Notes: generated by a model from the sequence alone, not told the origin. A DNA stretch of 64,000 nt from CAVYOD01 sp963770045 (GCA_963770045.1 CAVYOD010000013.1:62001-126000); one strand, 5' to 3'; shown: positions 36,864 to 46,222, counted from the stretch's first letter. Numbers and translations: made by a program.

Positions 36864-37133
36864 CTACTTAAGGAAACTAAAGCGGTCATTTAAGACGGCT
36901 GCTGCAGGAAAAATCGTCGGTGATAAGATCTTCGCGTCTTCAACAAATCTGAAAATCCATACCTTTGCTTCGAGGCTTGTATAAACTGTGAACAAGGGAT
37001 TGATATTATCATAAATCTGAAGCCTTCTTGGGCATTCGTCAGTGAGAGTTACCGAAGATAGCAGAATGGCAAGGATCGCAAGTATAATTGACAATATTGA
37101 TCCAATTAGAGTCAAGATTTCAACAACTGACAT
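36864..37133 (-). CDS. Small single-pass membrane protein
   Basis: 89-aa protein of unknown function. The start MSVVEILTLIG is preferred because GGAGGGG lies directly upstream; the frame is open for 49 more codons upstream, with a basic stretch (KRRVMSSIRKRTIDFKHEK). One strong transmembrane helix (about 5-28, EILTLIGSILSIILAILAIL) precedes a soluble tail rich in aromatic residues. AT-rich compared with flanks, like its neighbours, suggesting acquired DNA. Confidence 0.5.
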   Translation of the reverse strand: MSVVEILTLIGSILSIILAILAILLSSVTLTDECPRRLQIYDNINPLFTVYTSLEAKVWIFRFVEDAKILSPTIFPAAAVLNDRFSFLK

Positions 37134-37321
37134 TTTCCCCTCCTTTTTATTATCCGATTTGGTTTTATTGTTGGCCTTTTCATGTTTGAAATCAATAGTT
37201 CTTTTTCGAATAGATGACATAACCCTTCTTTTTAAATATGCCCCAAAGGCAGAATTTTTCTCGCTATGCTCACTCTTCATTTCCCAAAAAAGAATTAGCA
37301 GAAAAAGCGCTCGAATAAAAA

Positions 37322-37483
37322 CTATTCCAGAAATTTTGAGACTTGACTTTTAGCGTAATCAGCTTTATTTGAGATAATTTGTAAAATTGATCTATCAGCT
37401 CTTATGTTTTGATTGCAAAGATCGTAAATCTCTTGCAGTGTCCTTTTGACATTACCTAAGTTTCTTGTGTCTTCTTCGCTCAA
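37322..37483 (-). CDS. Short hypothetical ORF
   Basis: A 53-codon frame from TTG reads LSEEDTRNLGNVKRTLQEIY, DLCNQNIRADRSILQIISNK, ADYAKSQVSKFLE. The composition is protein-like (amphipathic helices). AGGGGG precedes an in-frame CTG 15 bp further upstream, so the true start is unsure. It lies just upstream of the small membrane protein on the same strand. No family recognised. Confidence 0.35.
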   Translation of the reverse strand: MSEEDTRNLGNVKRTLQEIYDLCNQNIRADRSILQIISNKADYAKSQVSKFLE

Positions 37484-37565
37484 AATTGTTTTTCCCAGTG
37501 AATCCCCCTTGAATTAGATTTCCTCTCATTAAATCCTAATAGTCTAGGTTTGGTTATTCTTTTTC

Positions 37566-37843
37566 TTAAATAAACCAATGGCAACTATGAGAAACGTGCC
37601 GAGTGCAACTGACAGCGATAATCTCTGCCTGGATTTGTTTAGAATCAATCGTCGTAATGGATGCAGGACCAGTAGAAGGATATTTTAGGACGAATTTTTC
37701 TTCCTTGGGATTGCCAAACTGCGGTTGTTCCTGTGCTAGGATTTGGTAAAGGCTGCCGAACTGGTGGGAAGACAACAGATTAAGGCAACAGCAAGTAGTG
37801 CGATATCAACAATGACTTTTTGTGCCAGATTAGATCTTTTCAT
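37566..37843 (-). CDS. Small exported protein, probably frameshifted
   Basis: AGGGGGAAATA precedes an ATG encoding a signal-like N-terminus (MKRSNLAQKVIVDIALLAVA, then LICCLPTSSAAF). That frame stops after 35 codons; another continues FGSLYQILAQEQPQFGNPKE and reads QIQAEIIAVSCTRHVSHSC to 37566. A one-base change near 37765 would join them into about 90 aa. Not recognised; could also be two remnants. Confidence 0.4.
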
Positions 37844-37865
37844 TATTTCCCCCTGTGATTTAAAA

Positions 37866-37901
37866 GTGGAGCTGACCGGGGATCGAACTGGGCGACCTCT
37901 T
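37866..37901 (-). repeat. Partial copy of tRNA-Ala 3' half (att-like)
   Basis: 36 bp matching the 3' end of the tRNA-Ala gene at 38386 with only two single-base insertions and one substitution. The match covers the acceptor 3' strand, T arm, variable loop and anticodon-stem 3' side, in the same orientation, then diverges. This is the pattern left when an element integrates into a tRNA 3' end, or after tRNA duplication. Confidence 0.6.
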
Positions 37902-37926
37902 ATTGGTCTACCGTTTTTTTTTCTCG

Positions 37927-38254
37927 CTAAAATCGTAAAATAATAAAGATATCAACCAGAGCCACCGGCAATGTGAAGATTAAAAAAGTAGAAACAGGCC
38001 TTGGTGTCCTGAAAACCAACATGAGTGCAATACTGAAAAGCATGAATAGCGATCCGCCGATGACCGGTCTTTTCCAAAGAGATTACCAGGATGATGACCA
38101 AGATAAATGATGGGATCAAGTGGACGAAAAAGCCGCCCAATTTTTTGATGAGGGGCGCCTCTCCTGAGAAGACATCCAGGGCATAGAGTGACAAGAATAC
38201 AATAAAGACCATGGCCAGCACCCTTAGAATCCAAATGAGTTTATTGGTTTTCAT
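37927..38254 (-). CDS. Small multi-pass membrane protein (one frameshift)
   Basis: About 109-aa protein with four hydrophobic segments (TNKLIWILRVLAMVFIVFLS, GFFVHLIPSFILVIILVISL, then PVIGGSLFMLFSIALMLVF, STFLIFTLPVALVDIFIIL). GGGGAGGG precedes the ATG. The first frame continues to 37952 as non-membrane sequence; removing one T near 38080 gives WKRPVIGGSLF and a proper C-terminus. It resembles widespread four-helix DUF7670-type proteins of unknown function. It lies between the tRNA-Ala gene and its partial copy. Confidence 0.6.
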
Positions 38255-38385
38255 AGAATCCCTCCCCTATAGTTATAATAGGTTGCGAAATTATGGAGAG
38301 CTCTCCAAATTCATTGCAACTTCTTAGCTTAGCTGACCTTCTATTTTCCCCACTCCATTGCGGCTTAACCCATAGCATCTGAAAG

Positions 38386-38458
38386 TGGAGCTGACCGGGA
38401 TCGAACCGGCGACCTCTTGACTGCCAGTCAAGCACTCTCCCAACTGAGCTACAGCCCC
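38386..38458 (-). tRNA. tRNA-Ala (anticodon GGC)
   Basis: 73-nt cloverleaf on the minus strand. The acceptor GGGGCTG pairs with CAGCTCC through the alanine identity pair G3-U70. D arm TAGCTCAGTTGGGAGA; anticodon stem CTTGA/TCAAG around CTGGCAG (anticodon GGC); T arm with GGTTCGATCC. Discriminator A73; CCA is not encoded. Confidence 0.93.
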
Positions 38459-38657
38459 ACAAGAGTGTTGACTATATTACTGAAAGAACGAGATTCAGTC
38501 AAGGCACTGCTGTCCGGGGACCGACACATACTATACACAATTGGGGATTTAACTATGGGGAGTACGTGAGGCGGGTGCTAGAATCATCGGGACACGAGTT
38601 TCCCTTGGAAATCGAAAGGAGCCCGTCATTGGGACCCAGTTGCGCTTAGTCTCTTCA

Positions 38658-38686
38658 TTGCCACAGACTCTCCTTCCGGCTATAAT
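38658..38686 (+). promoter_or_regulatory. Promoter of ribokinase gene
   Basis: TTGCCA, 17 bp, TATAAT; 21 bp upstream of the ribokinase ATG. Confidence 0.6.
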
Positions 38687-38707
38687 GCTGCAAGAAAGGG
38701 CGTAAGC

Positions 38708-39646
38708 ATGATCGAAGCAAGACAGACCAGGATCGTTGTCATCGGAAGCTCGAATACCGATATGATCATCAAGGCGGATCACATCCCTCGACCTGGCGAA
38801 ACAGTCATCGGCGGGGAATTCCTCACAGCCCCAGGAGGCAAGGGCGCTAACCAGGCGGTTGCCGCGGCCCGTGCCGACCGGGACGTTGTGTTCATCGGCC
38901 GCGTCGGAGATGATTTGTTCGGCCAGAAGGCGATCGAGGGCTTTGCCCGCGACGGGATCGATACCGATTACATAATTAAAGATAAAGAAGCCCCCTCAGG
39001 AATTGCCCTCATCACCCTCTCAGCCGACGGCGAAAACTCGATCGCTGTGGCCTCTGGCGCTAATGCCCGCCTCTCACCCGCTGACATCGAAAACTTAGCT
39101 GACATCATCATCTCCGCATCGGTCCTTTTGATGCAGCTGGAGATCCCCATCGAAACGGTCCGCCGAGCCGCTCAAATCGCCCGGGACCACGACGTCCGGG
39201 TTATCCTGAACCCCGCCCCCGCCCAGCCTCTCGACGATCTTCTTCTCTCTCGCGTCTCCGTCCTGACTCCAAACGAAACCGAAGCGGAAATGCTCACTGG
39301 AATAAAGCCCGCCGATCCGGCCGCGATGTCAAGAGCCGCAGCCGCTCTCCTTTCCAAAGGAATCGAAGCCGTGCTTATAACCCTGGGCGCCCAGGGCGTG
39401 TTCGTGGCCACCTCTTCCCTCCAGGAGCTTGTTCCCGCCTTCCGGGTTAAAGCAATCGACACGACCGCCGCGGGCGATGTGTTCAACGGCGCCCTCGCCG
39501 TCGCCCTGTCCGAGAACAAATCGATCGTGGACGCCGCCCGGTTCGCGAACGCCGCCGCGGCACTCTCGGTGGCTAAGCTCGGCGCCCAGACTTCTGCCCC
39601 CTACCGCGCCGAAATCGAATATCTGCTCGCAAACTTCTCTTACTAA
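38708..39646 (+). CDS. rbsK: Ribokinase (PfkB family)
   Basis: 312-aa cytoplasmic sugar kinase converting ribose and ATP to ribose-5-phosphate. N-terminal VVIGSSNTDMIIKADHIPRP and GGKGANQAVAAARADRDVVF are ribose-binding; RVGDDLFGQKAIEGFARDGI is the PfkB signature region; the C-terminal DTTAAGDVFNGALAVAL carries the anion hole and catalytic Asp. Length is normal. It has its own promoter and stands alone: no ribose transporter is adjacent, so ribose may come from nucleoside salvage. Confidence 0.93.
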   Translation: MIEARQTRIVVIGSSNTDMIIKADHIPRPGETVIGGEFLTAPGGKGANQAVAAARADRDVVFIGRVGDDLFGQKAIEGFARDGIDTDYIIKDKEAPSGIALITLSADGENSIAVASGANARLSPADIENLADIIISASVLLMQLEIPIETVRRAAQIARDHDVRVILNPAPAQPLDDLLLSRVSVLTPNETEAEMLTGIKPADPAAMSRAAAALLSKGIEAVLITLGAQGVFVATSSLQELVPAFRVKAIDTTAAGDVFNGALAVALSENKSIVDAARFANAAAALSVAKLGAQTSAPYRAEIEYLLANFSY

Positions 39647-39800
39647 TCCTCCAGATCGCCCCCGATTGTTTTTTGAATTTATTTCCTGCAAAGGCAACAC
39701 AATTGGCCCAGAATGTGCTATACTGAATTGGGTGGAACCTGGAAAGAGGAATTATGCGCCAGGATCGCCCGCAATGAAATTTCCAGCAAATCGGGGTTGT

Positions 39801-39828
39801 TTGAAAAATCCACAAGAGGTGCTAAAAT
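39801..39828 (+). promoter_or_regulatory. Promoter of peptidase-MA/TolB-like gene
   Basis: TTGAAA, 16 bp, TAAAAT with TGC extended -10; 59 bp before the chosen ATG. Confidence 0.5.
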
Positions 39829-39886
39829 TTAATTGTGGGTTGATAAGCCAAATTCTTACCAAAATGGTCACATCAAGGAGGCTACC

Positions 39887-42800
39887 ATGAGGTTTTCTCG
39901 TTTATTCGGCAAGCTCAATCTCTCGAGATTGGTGTATTTCGCCCTTCTCGCTTTTGTCTTAGCCATCGTCATTCCCAACGCCAGCGCCCAATATTTCGGC
40001 CGCAACAAAGTCCAATACAAGCATTTCAGTTTCAAGATTGTAAAAACGCAGCACTTCGATATCTATTTTTATCCCGAAGAAGAGACCGAAGCACAGCGCG
40101 CCGGCCGCATCGCCGAACGCTGGTACAACCGTTTTTCTCGTTTTCTCAACCACAACCTCCGGGGCCGGCAGGCTCTTATCATTTATTCCAGCCAGCCCGA
40201 CTTCCAGCAGACGACCGTTCTCCAGGGCATCATCGGCGAAGGAACGGGTGGAGTCACAGAATCCATCAGGCGGCGGATTATTCTCCCCTTCGGATACTCT
40301 CTGGCCCAGAGTGACCATGTCATCGGCCACGAGCTCGTTCATGCCTTCCAATACGATATGGTGGGTCTCGGGCGGACCGCAAACCGCGGGACAGGCCGGA
40401 GACATCCGCCTTCCTCTCTGGTGGATAGAAGGCCAGGCGGAGTACCTCTCCATCGGCCCGATCGATCCCAACACCGCCATGTGGATGAGGGACGCGATCC
40501 GGAAAAAAGACTTTCCGACTATCAAGAAACTCGACGATCGGCGTTACTTCCCCTATCGTTGGGGCCAGGCCCTCTGGTCCTACATCGGCGGACGGTGGGG
40601 GGACGAAACGGTCTCCCGGCTCATGAACTCGGTGGGAAGAGTCAGCGATTATCAGCCTCTGCTCGAGAAGACGCTTAAAATTACGATCAAGCAGCTCGGC
40701 TCAGACTGGCAAGCCGCGATCAAAGCCTCCTATGATCCCCTGCTTTCTGCCGAGGAACAGAAGGTGGTCCTGACGCGGACGGCGACCCCGCCTCCCCCCG
40801 CAGGCGCCCCGGGCCTGACCCAGCTCCAGGACAGATCCAGCCGCGTGCTCATCAAGGGAAAGGAAGAGGGATCTTACAATATTTCTCCGGCCCTCAGCCC
40901 GGACGGAAAGAGCCTGATTTTCTTCTCGACCCGGGACCTCTTCTCGATCGAGATGTACGAGGCTGATGCCCAGACCGGCAAGGTATCCGAGAAACTGACC
41001 GAGACCGCAGTCAGCCCCCACTTTGAAAGTCTCCAGTTCATAAGTTCCGTCGGTTCCTGGGACCATCAGGGAAAACGCTTTGTGATCGGAAGCATCAGCG
41101 ATGGTCACGCCGAGCTTACGATCTTCAACATGTCCAATAAAAAGATAGAAAAGGAGATTCCCTTCCGCCAGGTTGATGAGATCCTGAACCCCACCTGGTC
41201 CCCCGACGGAAAGCGTATTGTCTTCTCGGCCATGTCGGGCGGCGTGACTGACATTTTCATCTACGACTTCGATTCCGGAAACCTCAAGCAGATGACGAAC
41301 GATCCTTATGCCGACAACAATCCGGTCTGGTCTCCCGATGGCCAGTCGATTGCCTTTGTCACAGAACGCTTCACGACTGACCTATCTATGCTCAGCATCG
41401 GCCAATATCAACTGGCTCTCATGGACCCGGAATCGGGCGAGGTCCGAAAGCTCGCCGGTTTCGACAACGCCAAGAACGTCAACCCCCAGTGGTCCGGGGA
41501 CTCGAAGAGCCTCTACTTCATCTCCGATCAGAACGGGATCAGCGATATCTACCGGAAGGAGCTCGCCAGCGGCAACATCTTCCAGGTGACCGACCTTTAC
41601 ACCGGCGTAGCAGGCATCACCGTCGAGAGCCCAGCCTTTTCCGTGGCCCGGGACGCAAACCGTCTGGTTTACTCTGCTTATCTCGGGGGCCAATATGAGA
41701 TCTATTCCATAGACACACCCGAAGGGCTGGCCGGAAAATCCACCCTGACTCAGTTCGGCGCGCTCAAGCCCTCGGTGCTCCCACCGACGGAGCGGGTTGC
41801 CAGCTCCCTGCTCGGATTGCTGCGGAATCCTCTCTTCGGCTTGCCCGAGCAAACCACATTTGCCGTCGCCTCTTACAAACCGAAGCTGACCCTGGACTTT
41901 GTCGCCCAGCCCAGCGTGGGGGTTGGAGTTGACCGGTACGGCACGTACGCCGGAGGAGGCATCGCCCTCTTCTGGAACGACATGCTCGGCGAGCACACTC
42001 TCGAGACGATCGCCCAAGTGAACGGGAGACTCAAATACAGCGGCGGCCTGGTCGGCTACATCAACAGCGCGAGGCGTATGAACTGGGGCCTTGTCGCCCA
42101 GCGGATCCCCTATCTTTATGGGGGCTTCTCCGTGACCGAAGAAGTGATCAACGGGGAGCCCGCCATAGTCCAAAGGGAATACACGTTTGCCCAGATCGAC
42201 AACCAGGTTTCAGGTTTCGTGACCTATCCCTTCAACCAGATCCAGCGGATGGAGTTTAGCGCCGGGTATGAGTATATCGGCTTTTCCAACGAAGTTTTCA
42301 CTCAGGCCGTCGGTCTCAACTCGGGAAATCTTCTGATCGATCAGATCGACAGCCTTCCGTCGCCTCCGGGCTTCCATTTCTGGAATGCCAGCGCGGCGTT
42401 GATCTACGATAGCTCATTTTTCGGCGCCACCGGTCCGATCATCGGCCAATCCTACATTATCGAAGCCATGCCTCAGCTGGGGACACTCCATTACGGCTCG
42501 TTTCTGCTCGATTATCGCAGATATTTTATGCCGGTGAGGCCTTTCACTCTCGCTTTTCGGGCGCTGCACTACGGACGCTACGGGAGCGGAGCGGATGATC
42601 CCCGTCTCTATCCCCTCTATATCGGCCTCGACGGTTTGGTCCGCGGCTACGATTTCGGCTCGTTCAGCGCCAACGAATATGACCCATCCAGCTCCAAAAC
42701 TTTTTCGACTTCAACCGGCTCCTGGGAAGCAAGATAGCGATCGCCAACGCGGAGCTGCGCTTCCCGCTTTTCGGTGTCCTTCACCTCGGACGCGGCTATT

Positions 42801-43048
42801 ACGGTTTCTTCCCCGTTGACTTTGTCAGCTTTTTTGATGCCGGAATGGCCTGGCAGAACGGTGACACAATCTGGCCGTCTAAGAACTATTCTCATACGCC
42901 GGTCCTCCGCAAGCCGATCACCAGCGCTGGCTTCGGTCTCCGGGTGAATGTCCTGGGCTACCTTGTCCTCGGGTTTAACTATGTGAAACCTTTTCAACGT
43001 CCGGGCAAAGGGTGGTACTTCCAGTTCAGTTTCTACCCGGGATTCTAG
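39887..43048 (+). CDS. Peptidase-MA-like / TolB-propeller / outer-membrane barrel protein (two frameshifts)
   Basis: About 1050-aa exported protein. AAGGAGG precedes the ATG; signal sequence about 12-34. Residues about 40-290 form a gluzincin peptidase-MA-like domain: HFDIYFYPEEE, the zinc site HELVH (148-152) and downstream WWIEGQAEYL supplying Glu. A WD40/TolB propeller follows (ISPALSPDGKSLIFFSTR, NPTWSPDGKRIVFSA, NPVWSPDGQSIAFVTE). The C-terminal third (about 600-1050) looks like a BamA/TamA-type barrel ending YFQFSFYPGF. One-base breaks lie near 40385 (HAFQYDMVGLGRTAN to GQAGDIRLPLWW) and near 42700, where adding one A gives SSKNFFDFNRLL. Confidence 0.82.
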
Positions 43049-43194
43049 TTATAGAGTAGTAGATTTTATTAGATTGGCGCGCATGTCGTGCCAAAAAAGG
43101 GAAGCTCGGCCGCTCTTCTGGTGCGCCGCGGACAGGGGGCGTTATATATAAGCATTCAGGTTCAATAAACCCGTACCCCGTCCGCCGCAAAACA

Positions 43195-43304
43195 GGGACG
43201 TTCCCCAAGGGGACGCCCTTTGAATTCTCAAAAAACACTGCTTGATAAATAATATCATTTCGTTACATTAAGTTGTCTTAGGGTGTCCCCTTGGGGAACG
43301 TCCC
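43195..43304. repeat. Inverted pair of REP-like repeats (BIME-like), unit 1
   Basis: 24-bp GC-rich words (GGGACGTTCCCCAAGGGG plus six bases) at 43195-43218 and, inverted, at 43281-43304, separated by 62 bp. Each word is itself a small hairpin (TCCCC/GGGGA). It lies directly before the ribosome site of the propeller gene and fills most of the 43049-43329 gap. A similar pair is at 60522-60633. Confidence 0.7.
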
Positions 43305-43329
43305 TCAGTTTTCTTGAGGAGAAATAAAG

Positions 43330-44670
43330 ATGAATCAACGACGATTTGGTAAAGGGATCGCATCTGTTTTTTGCGTGCTCGCCCTATTCTGGCTTGTCGG
43401 ACCCGCTCATCTCTACTCCCAGGAGGCGATGTTCCGAGGCAATCCGCAGCACACCGGCGTCTACGGAAGCAAGGCGGTGAGAGAGCTTCATGGGGTAAAA
43501 TGGAAATTCAAAACCCAGGGCAGAATTTTTTCTTCGCCGGCCATTTCAGGGGGGGTCGTATACATCGGAAGCGAGGATCATCACCTCTACGCGATCGACG
43601 CCCGCTCGGGTAACCTGAAATGGAAATTCAAAACCGAAGGGGAAATTGATTCGACTCCTGTCGTGTCACGCGGCGGCGTGTTTTTCCTGAGCTATGACGG
43701 CAACTTTTACGGGCTCGATTCTAAAGACGGTCGTCTGAAATGGAAATTCAAAACCGAGGGAGAACGCCGTTCGGAAGCCCGGGGGTTGGATGGGATGAGG
43801 CCGAGGACCCAGATGTTTCCTAATCCCTGGGATTACTTCCTTTCTTCGGCCGTGGTCGACGGGGACAGAGTCATTTTCGGCTGTGGGGATTCCCGCGTCT
43901 ATGCCCTGGACGTCCGGACAGGCGCGCTCGTCTGGAAATTCCAAACCGGGGATGTCGTCCACACTTCACCGGCGCTGGCCGGCGGCACGGTTTATCTCGG
44001 AAGCTTCGACAACTATTTCTACGCCCTGGACGCGAAAACGGGTGGGGAAAAATGGAAATTCAAGACCGGCGAAGACCCGCAATATCACAACCAGTCGGGA
44101 ATCCAATCGTCGGCGGCCGTCGCCGACGGGACGGTCTACTTCGGCTGCCGGGACGCCCACCTTTATGCCCTGGAAGCCGCGACCGGCAAAGAGAAATGGA
44201 ACTTTTCAACCAAAGGCTCCTGGATCATCGGCTCTCCGGCCGTCAAGAAAGGGATGGTCTATTTCGGGACTTCGGACAGCACCCAGTTTTTCGGGCTCGA
44301 GAGAGAAACGGGCCGGGAGATCTACGCCACGAAATTGAAGGCTTACATTTTCTCCTCCCCCGCGCTGGCCGACGATATCGCTTATGTCGGCGCCTTTGAC
44401 GGCAAACTCGCCGCTCTTGACACGGCCTCGGGGAAAATCCTGTGGGAGTTCCGAACCGACGGCTATAACCAGAACGCTTCCCGGCTCCTGTCGCCTGAAG
44501 GAAAATTCAATTACGAGAGGACCGAAGATGGGACCCTGGGAACTTATAATTGGGTCATCCTTCAGCTCAACAGATTTCTGTCCCTCGGTTCAATTCTCTC
44601 CTCCCCGGCCGTCGCCGACGGAGTCGTCTATTTCGGCAGCACCGACGGAAACCTGTACGCCATTTTTTAA
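43330..44670 (+). CDS. PQQ-like beta-propeller protein (BamB-like)
   Basis: 446-aa exported beta-propeller. Start ATG after GAGGAG; signal sequence about 9-30. At least seven PQQ/BamB-type blades are visible, each with a pattern like SSPAISGGVVYIGSEDHHLY, AIDARSGNLKWKFKT; WKFKT recurs four times almost unchanged, even at DNA level. No lipobox Cys and no residues for a PQQ dehydrogenase, so a scaffold/binding role is likelier than redox. Flanked on both sides by REP-like repeats. Confidence 0.88.
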   Translation: MNQRRFGKGIASVFCVLALFWLVGPAHLYSQEAMFRGNPQHTGVYGSKAVRELHGVKWKFKTQGRIFSSPAISGGVVYIGSEDHHLYAIDARSGNLKWKFKTEGEIDSTPVVSRGGVFFLSYDGNFYGLDSKDGRLKWKFKTEGERRSEARGLDGMRPRTQMFPNPWDYFLSSAVVDGDRVIFGCGDSRVYALDVRTGALVWKFQTGDVVHTSPALAGGTVYLGSFDNYFYALDAKTGGEKWKFKTGEDPQYHNQSGIQSSAAVADGTVYFGCRDAHLYALEAATGKEKWNFSTKGSWIIGSPAVKKGMVYFGTSDSTQFFGLERETGREIYATKLKAYIFSSPALADDIAYVGAFDGKLAALDTASGKILWEFRTDGYNQNASRLLSPEGKFNYERTEDGTLGTYNWVILQLNRFLSLGSILSSPAVADGVVYFGSTDGNLYAIF

Positions 44671-44676
44671 GGCTGG

Positions 44677-44700
44677 GGGACGTTCCCCAAGGGGACACCC
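44677..44700 (+). repeat. REP-like repeat, single copy
   Basis: Same 24-bp word as 43195 (ending GGGGACACCC), 7 bp after the propeller stop. With the pair at 43195 the propeller gene is bracketed by the family. Confidence 0.7.
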
Positions 44701-44707
44701 TTCAGGT

Positions 44708-44917
44708 TCACCACACTCCCGGGATCAGGCGGTAGTGGACTTTTTGGACATAATCAGAATAACCGGGCAGCTCGGCCTGCAGGGTCTTATCCTCCAGCAC
44801 GGTGCGGATGATAAAGCGGATGACGTTCAAGACCGAGGGGACGAGCATCCACCAGGAGCCGAGCAGCAAGGGAGCAGCCCAGAAGAAGAGTAGCAGCCCG
44901 GCGATTTTACTTTTCAC
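44708..44917 (-). CDS. ICMT-like methyltransferase, C-terminal fragment
   Basis: 69 codons (GTG start) that match only the last third of isoprenylcysteine-carboxyl-methyltransferase-family membrane proteins: LLGSWWMLVPSVLNVIRFII, RTVLEDKTLQAELPGYSDYV and YRLIPGVW at the end. Full members are about 190-220 aa, so the SAM-binding half is partly missing. GTGA overlaps the upstream gene's stop, suggesting translational coupling, but no ribosome site is seen. It could be a 5'-truncated remnant. Confidence 0.55.
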   Translation of the reverse strand: MKSKIAGLLLFFWAAPLLLGSWWMLVPSVLNVIRFIIRTVLEDKTLQAELPGYSDYVQKVHYRLIPGVW

Positions 44918-46158
44918 CTATATTTTTTAACGGCCTCATACATGGCCACAATATGCTCGGGTGGGACGTTGGGCAGAATATTGTGGACCTGGCTGAAGAC
45001 GAAGCCGCCGCCGGGAGCAAGAATGTCGATCCGCTCCCTGACGTGTTTTTCGATCTCGGCGGGCGTCCCTTCGGGGAGCACCCTCTGCGTATCGCACCCC
45101 CCGCCCCAGAAGGTCAGGTCCTTCCCGAAATCGCGTTTGAGCTTCTCCGGCTCCATTCCCCTCGCGCTCGTCTGAACAGGGTTGATGATCTCGACGCCGA
45201 TCTCGATAAGGTCCTTTAGGATATCGGCGATCGAGCCGCAGGAGTGGAGAAAGAGATGCAGGCCGGACCGCCGCCGCACTCGTTCATAGATCAAGCGGTG
45301 CCGAGGCTTAAAGAGCTCGCGATAGGTCTTCGGAGAAATGATTGTCGCGAGCTGCGTCCCCAGGTCGTCGCCCATCTGGATGATTTGAACATAACCTTCG
45401 ATCGCATCCAGGAATTTCTCCAGGTTCGCGATATGAATTTCAACGAGTCTATCGAGGAGCTTTTCTACCTTGACTGGGTTTTCGGCAACATCCGCCAGGA
45501 ACTGATCAGCGCGGCAGAGGAACTCGCCCCACTCCAGGAGGTTGCCGCCGAATGCGGCCATGATCGCATAATCCGTGGACTCGTAAAGATACTTGGCCCG
45601 GCGCCGGATCTCCGCCTGGTGTTCGAGCGTGAGGGGCTTGTCCCAGGGCGCCGTCGGAAAGGCCGCCCAGGTGACTTTTCCCATGAGATCGGGGAGTCGC
45701 TCGAGCACAGCCGCGTCTTCTCCGTCCCAATCGAGGAGAGGGAAGCAGTCCTGATTCAGATAAAAGCCATTCTCGGGCATCGTTCCGATGACTGTGCCGT
45801 CGCGGCCCTTGGCCAGCCAACCGCCCTCATAGGGGACCAAATTAGCGTAATAAGGGATCTTCGCCGGAGATCCGTCGGGCAAAGTGAATTCCTTCCAATC
45901 TTCTTCCCGGTTTAAAAAGGCACGGCCCAAGTCGACGACATCGGATTCAACGTATTCCAGGATTTCGTCCTCGGGCTCCGCAAGCTGCTGGACAACATCA
46001 TAAATATAGGTCTGACCCTTCATCATCCCCAAATGTTTTTTCAAACGGCCATAAGCGATGGCTGAAATCCCCGTCGAGCGCATGGCGCCGAGATCGATCG
46101 GCACTTTGTCGGGCTCTCGGTGATCGATGGCCGCCAGCACCCGCTCTCGACTTGTCAT
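44914..46158 (-). CDS. Uroporphyrinogen-decarboxylase-family methyltransferase-like protein
   Basis: 414-aa cytoplasmic TIM-barrel protein. N-terminal MTSRERVLAAIDHREPDKVP is the MtaA/MtbA-type signature. The putative zinc ligands of cobalamin/CoM methyltransferases are present: His-x-Cys in FLHSCGSIADI and a later Cys in WGGGCDTQRVLP. The family includes heme UroD, but this branch usually handles methyl transfer to or from corrinoids. No corrinoid protein is adjacent, so the methyl donor is unknown. Upstream of the ICMT fragment with a 4-bp overlap. Confidence 0.85.
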   Translation of the reverse strand: MTSRERVLAAIDHREPDKVPIDLGAMRSTGISAIAYGRLKKHLGMMKGQTYIYDVVQQLAEPEDEILEYVESDVVDLGRAFLNREEDWKEFTLPDGSPAKIPYYANLVPYEGGWLAKGRDGTVIGTMPENGFYLNQDCFPLLDWDGEDAAVLERLPDLMGKVTWAAFPTAPWDKPLTLEHQAEIRRRAKYLYESTDYAIMAAFGGNLLEWGEFLCRADQFLADVAENPVKVEKLLDRLVEIHIANLEKFLDAIEGYVQIIQMGDDLGTQLATIISPKTYRELFKPRHRLIYERVRRRSGLHLFLHSCGSIADILKDLIEIGVEIINPVQTSARGMEPEKLKRDFGKDLTFWGGGCDTQRVLPEGTPAEIEKHVRERIDILAPGGGFVFSQVHNILPNVPPEHIVAMYEAVKKYR

Positions 46159-46179
46159 GCCCCCATTCTAGCTCAGAAA

Positions 46180-46209
46180 ATGGGGCCAGGTCTACACATC
46201 TGACCCCAT
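46180..46209. repeat. Hairpin repeat between UroD-like gene and ftsH
   Basis: ATGGGGCCAGGT and ATCTGACCCCAT are inverted with two mismatches around a 6-nt loop. It lies between divergently oriented genes, upstream of the ftsH promoter. The GGGGTCAGAT core resembles other short interspersed palindromes; function unknown. Confidence 0.45.
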
Positions 46210-46222
46210 CTCCTGATCCTTG

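Noticed and set aside
37867..37905. Second tRNA gene
   Set aside because: Only the 3' half matches tRNA-Ala; there is no D arm or 5' acceptor strand.
39754..39777. Seven-codon leader-like frame with ribosome site upstream of the peptidase-MA gene
   Set aside because: Short frames with AGGA-like words are common by chance; no attenuator structure or codon bias supports a leader peptide.
43500..43770. Repeated AAATGGAAATTCAAAAC words suspected as CRISPR or tandem repeat
   Set aside because: They are in frame and encode the WKFKT blade motif of the propeller; spacing follows the protein repeat.
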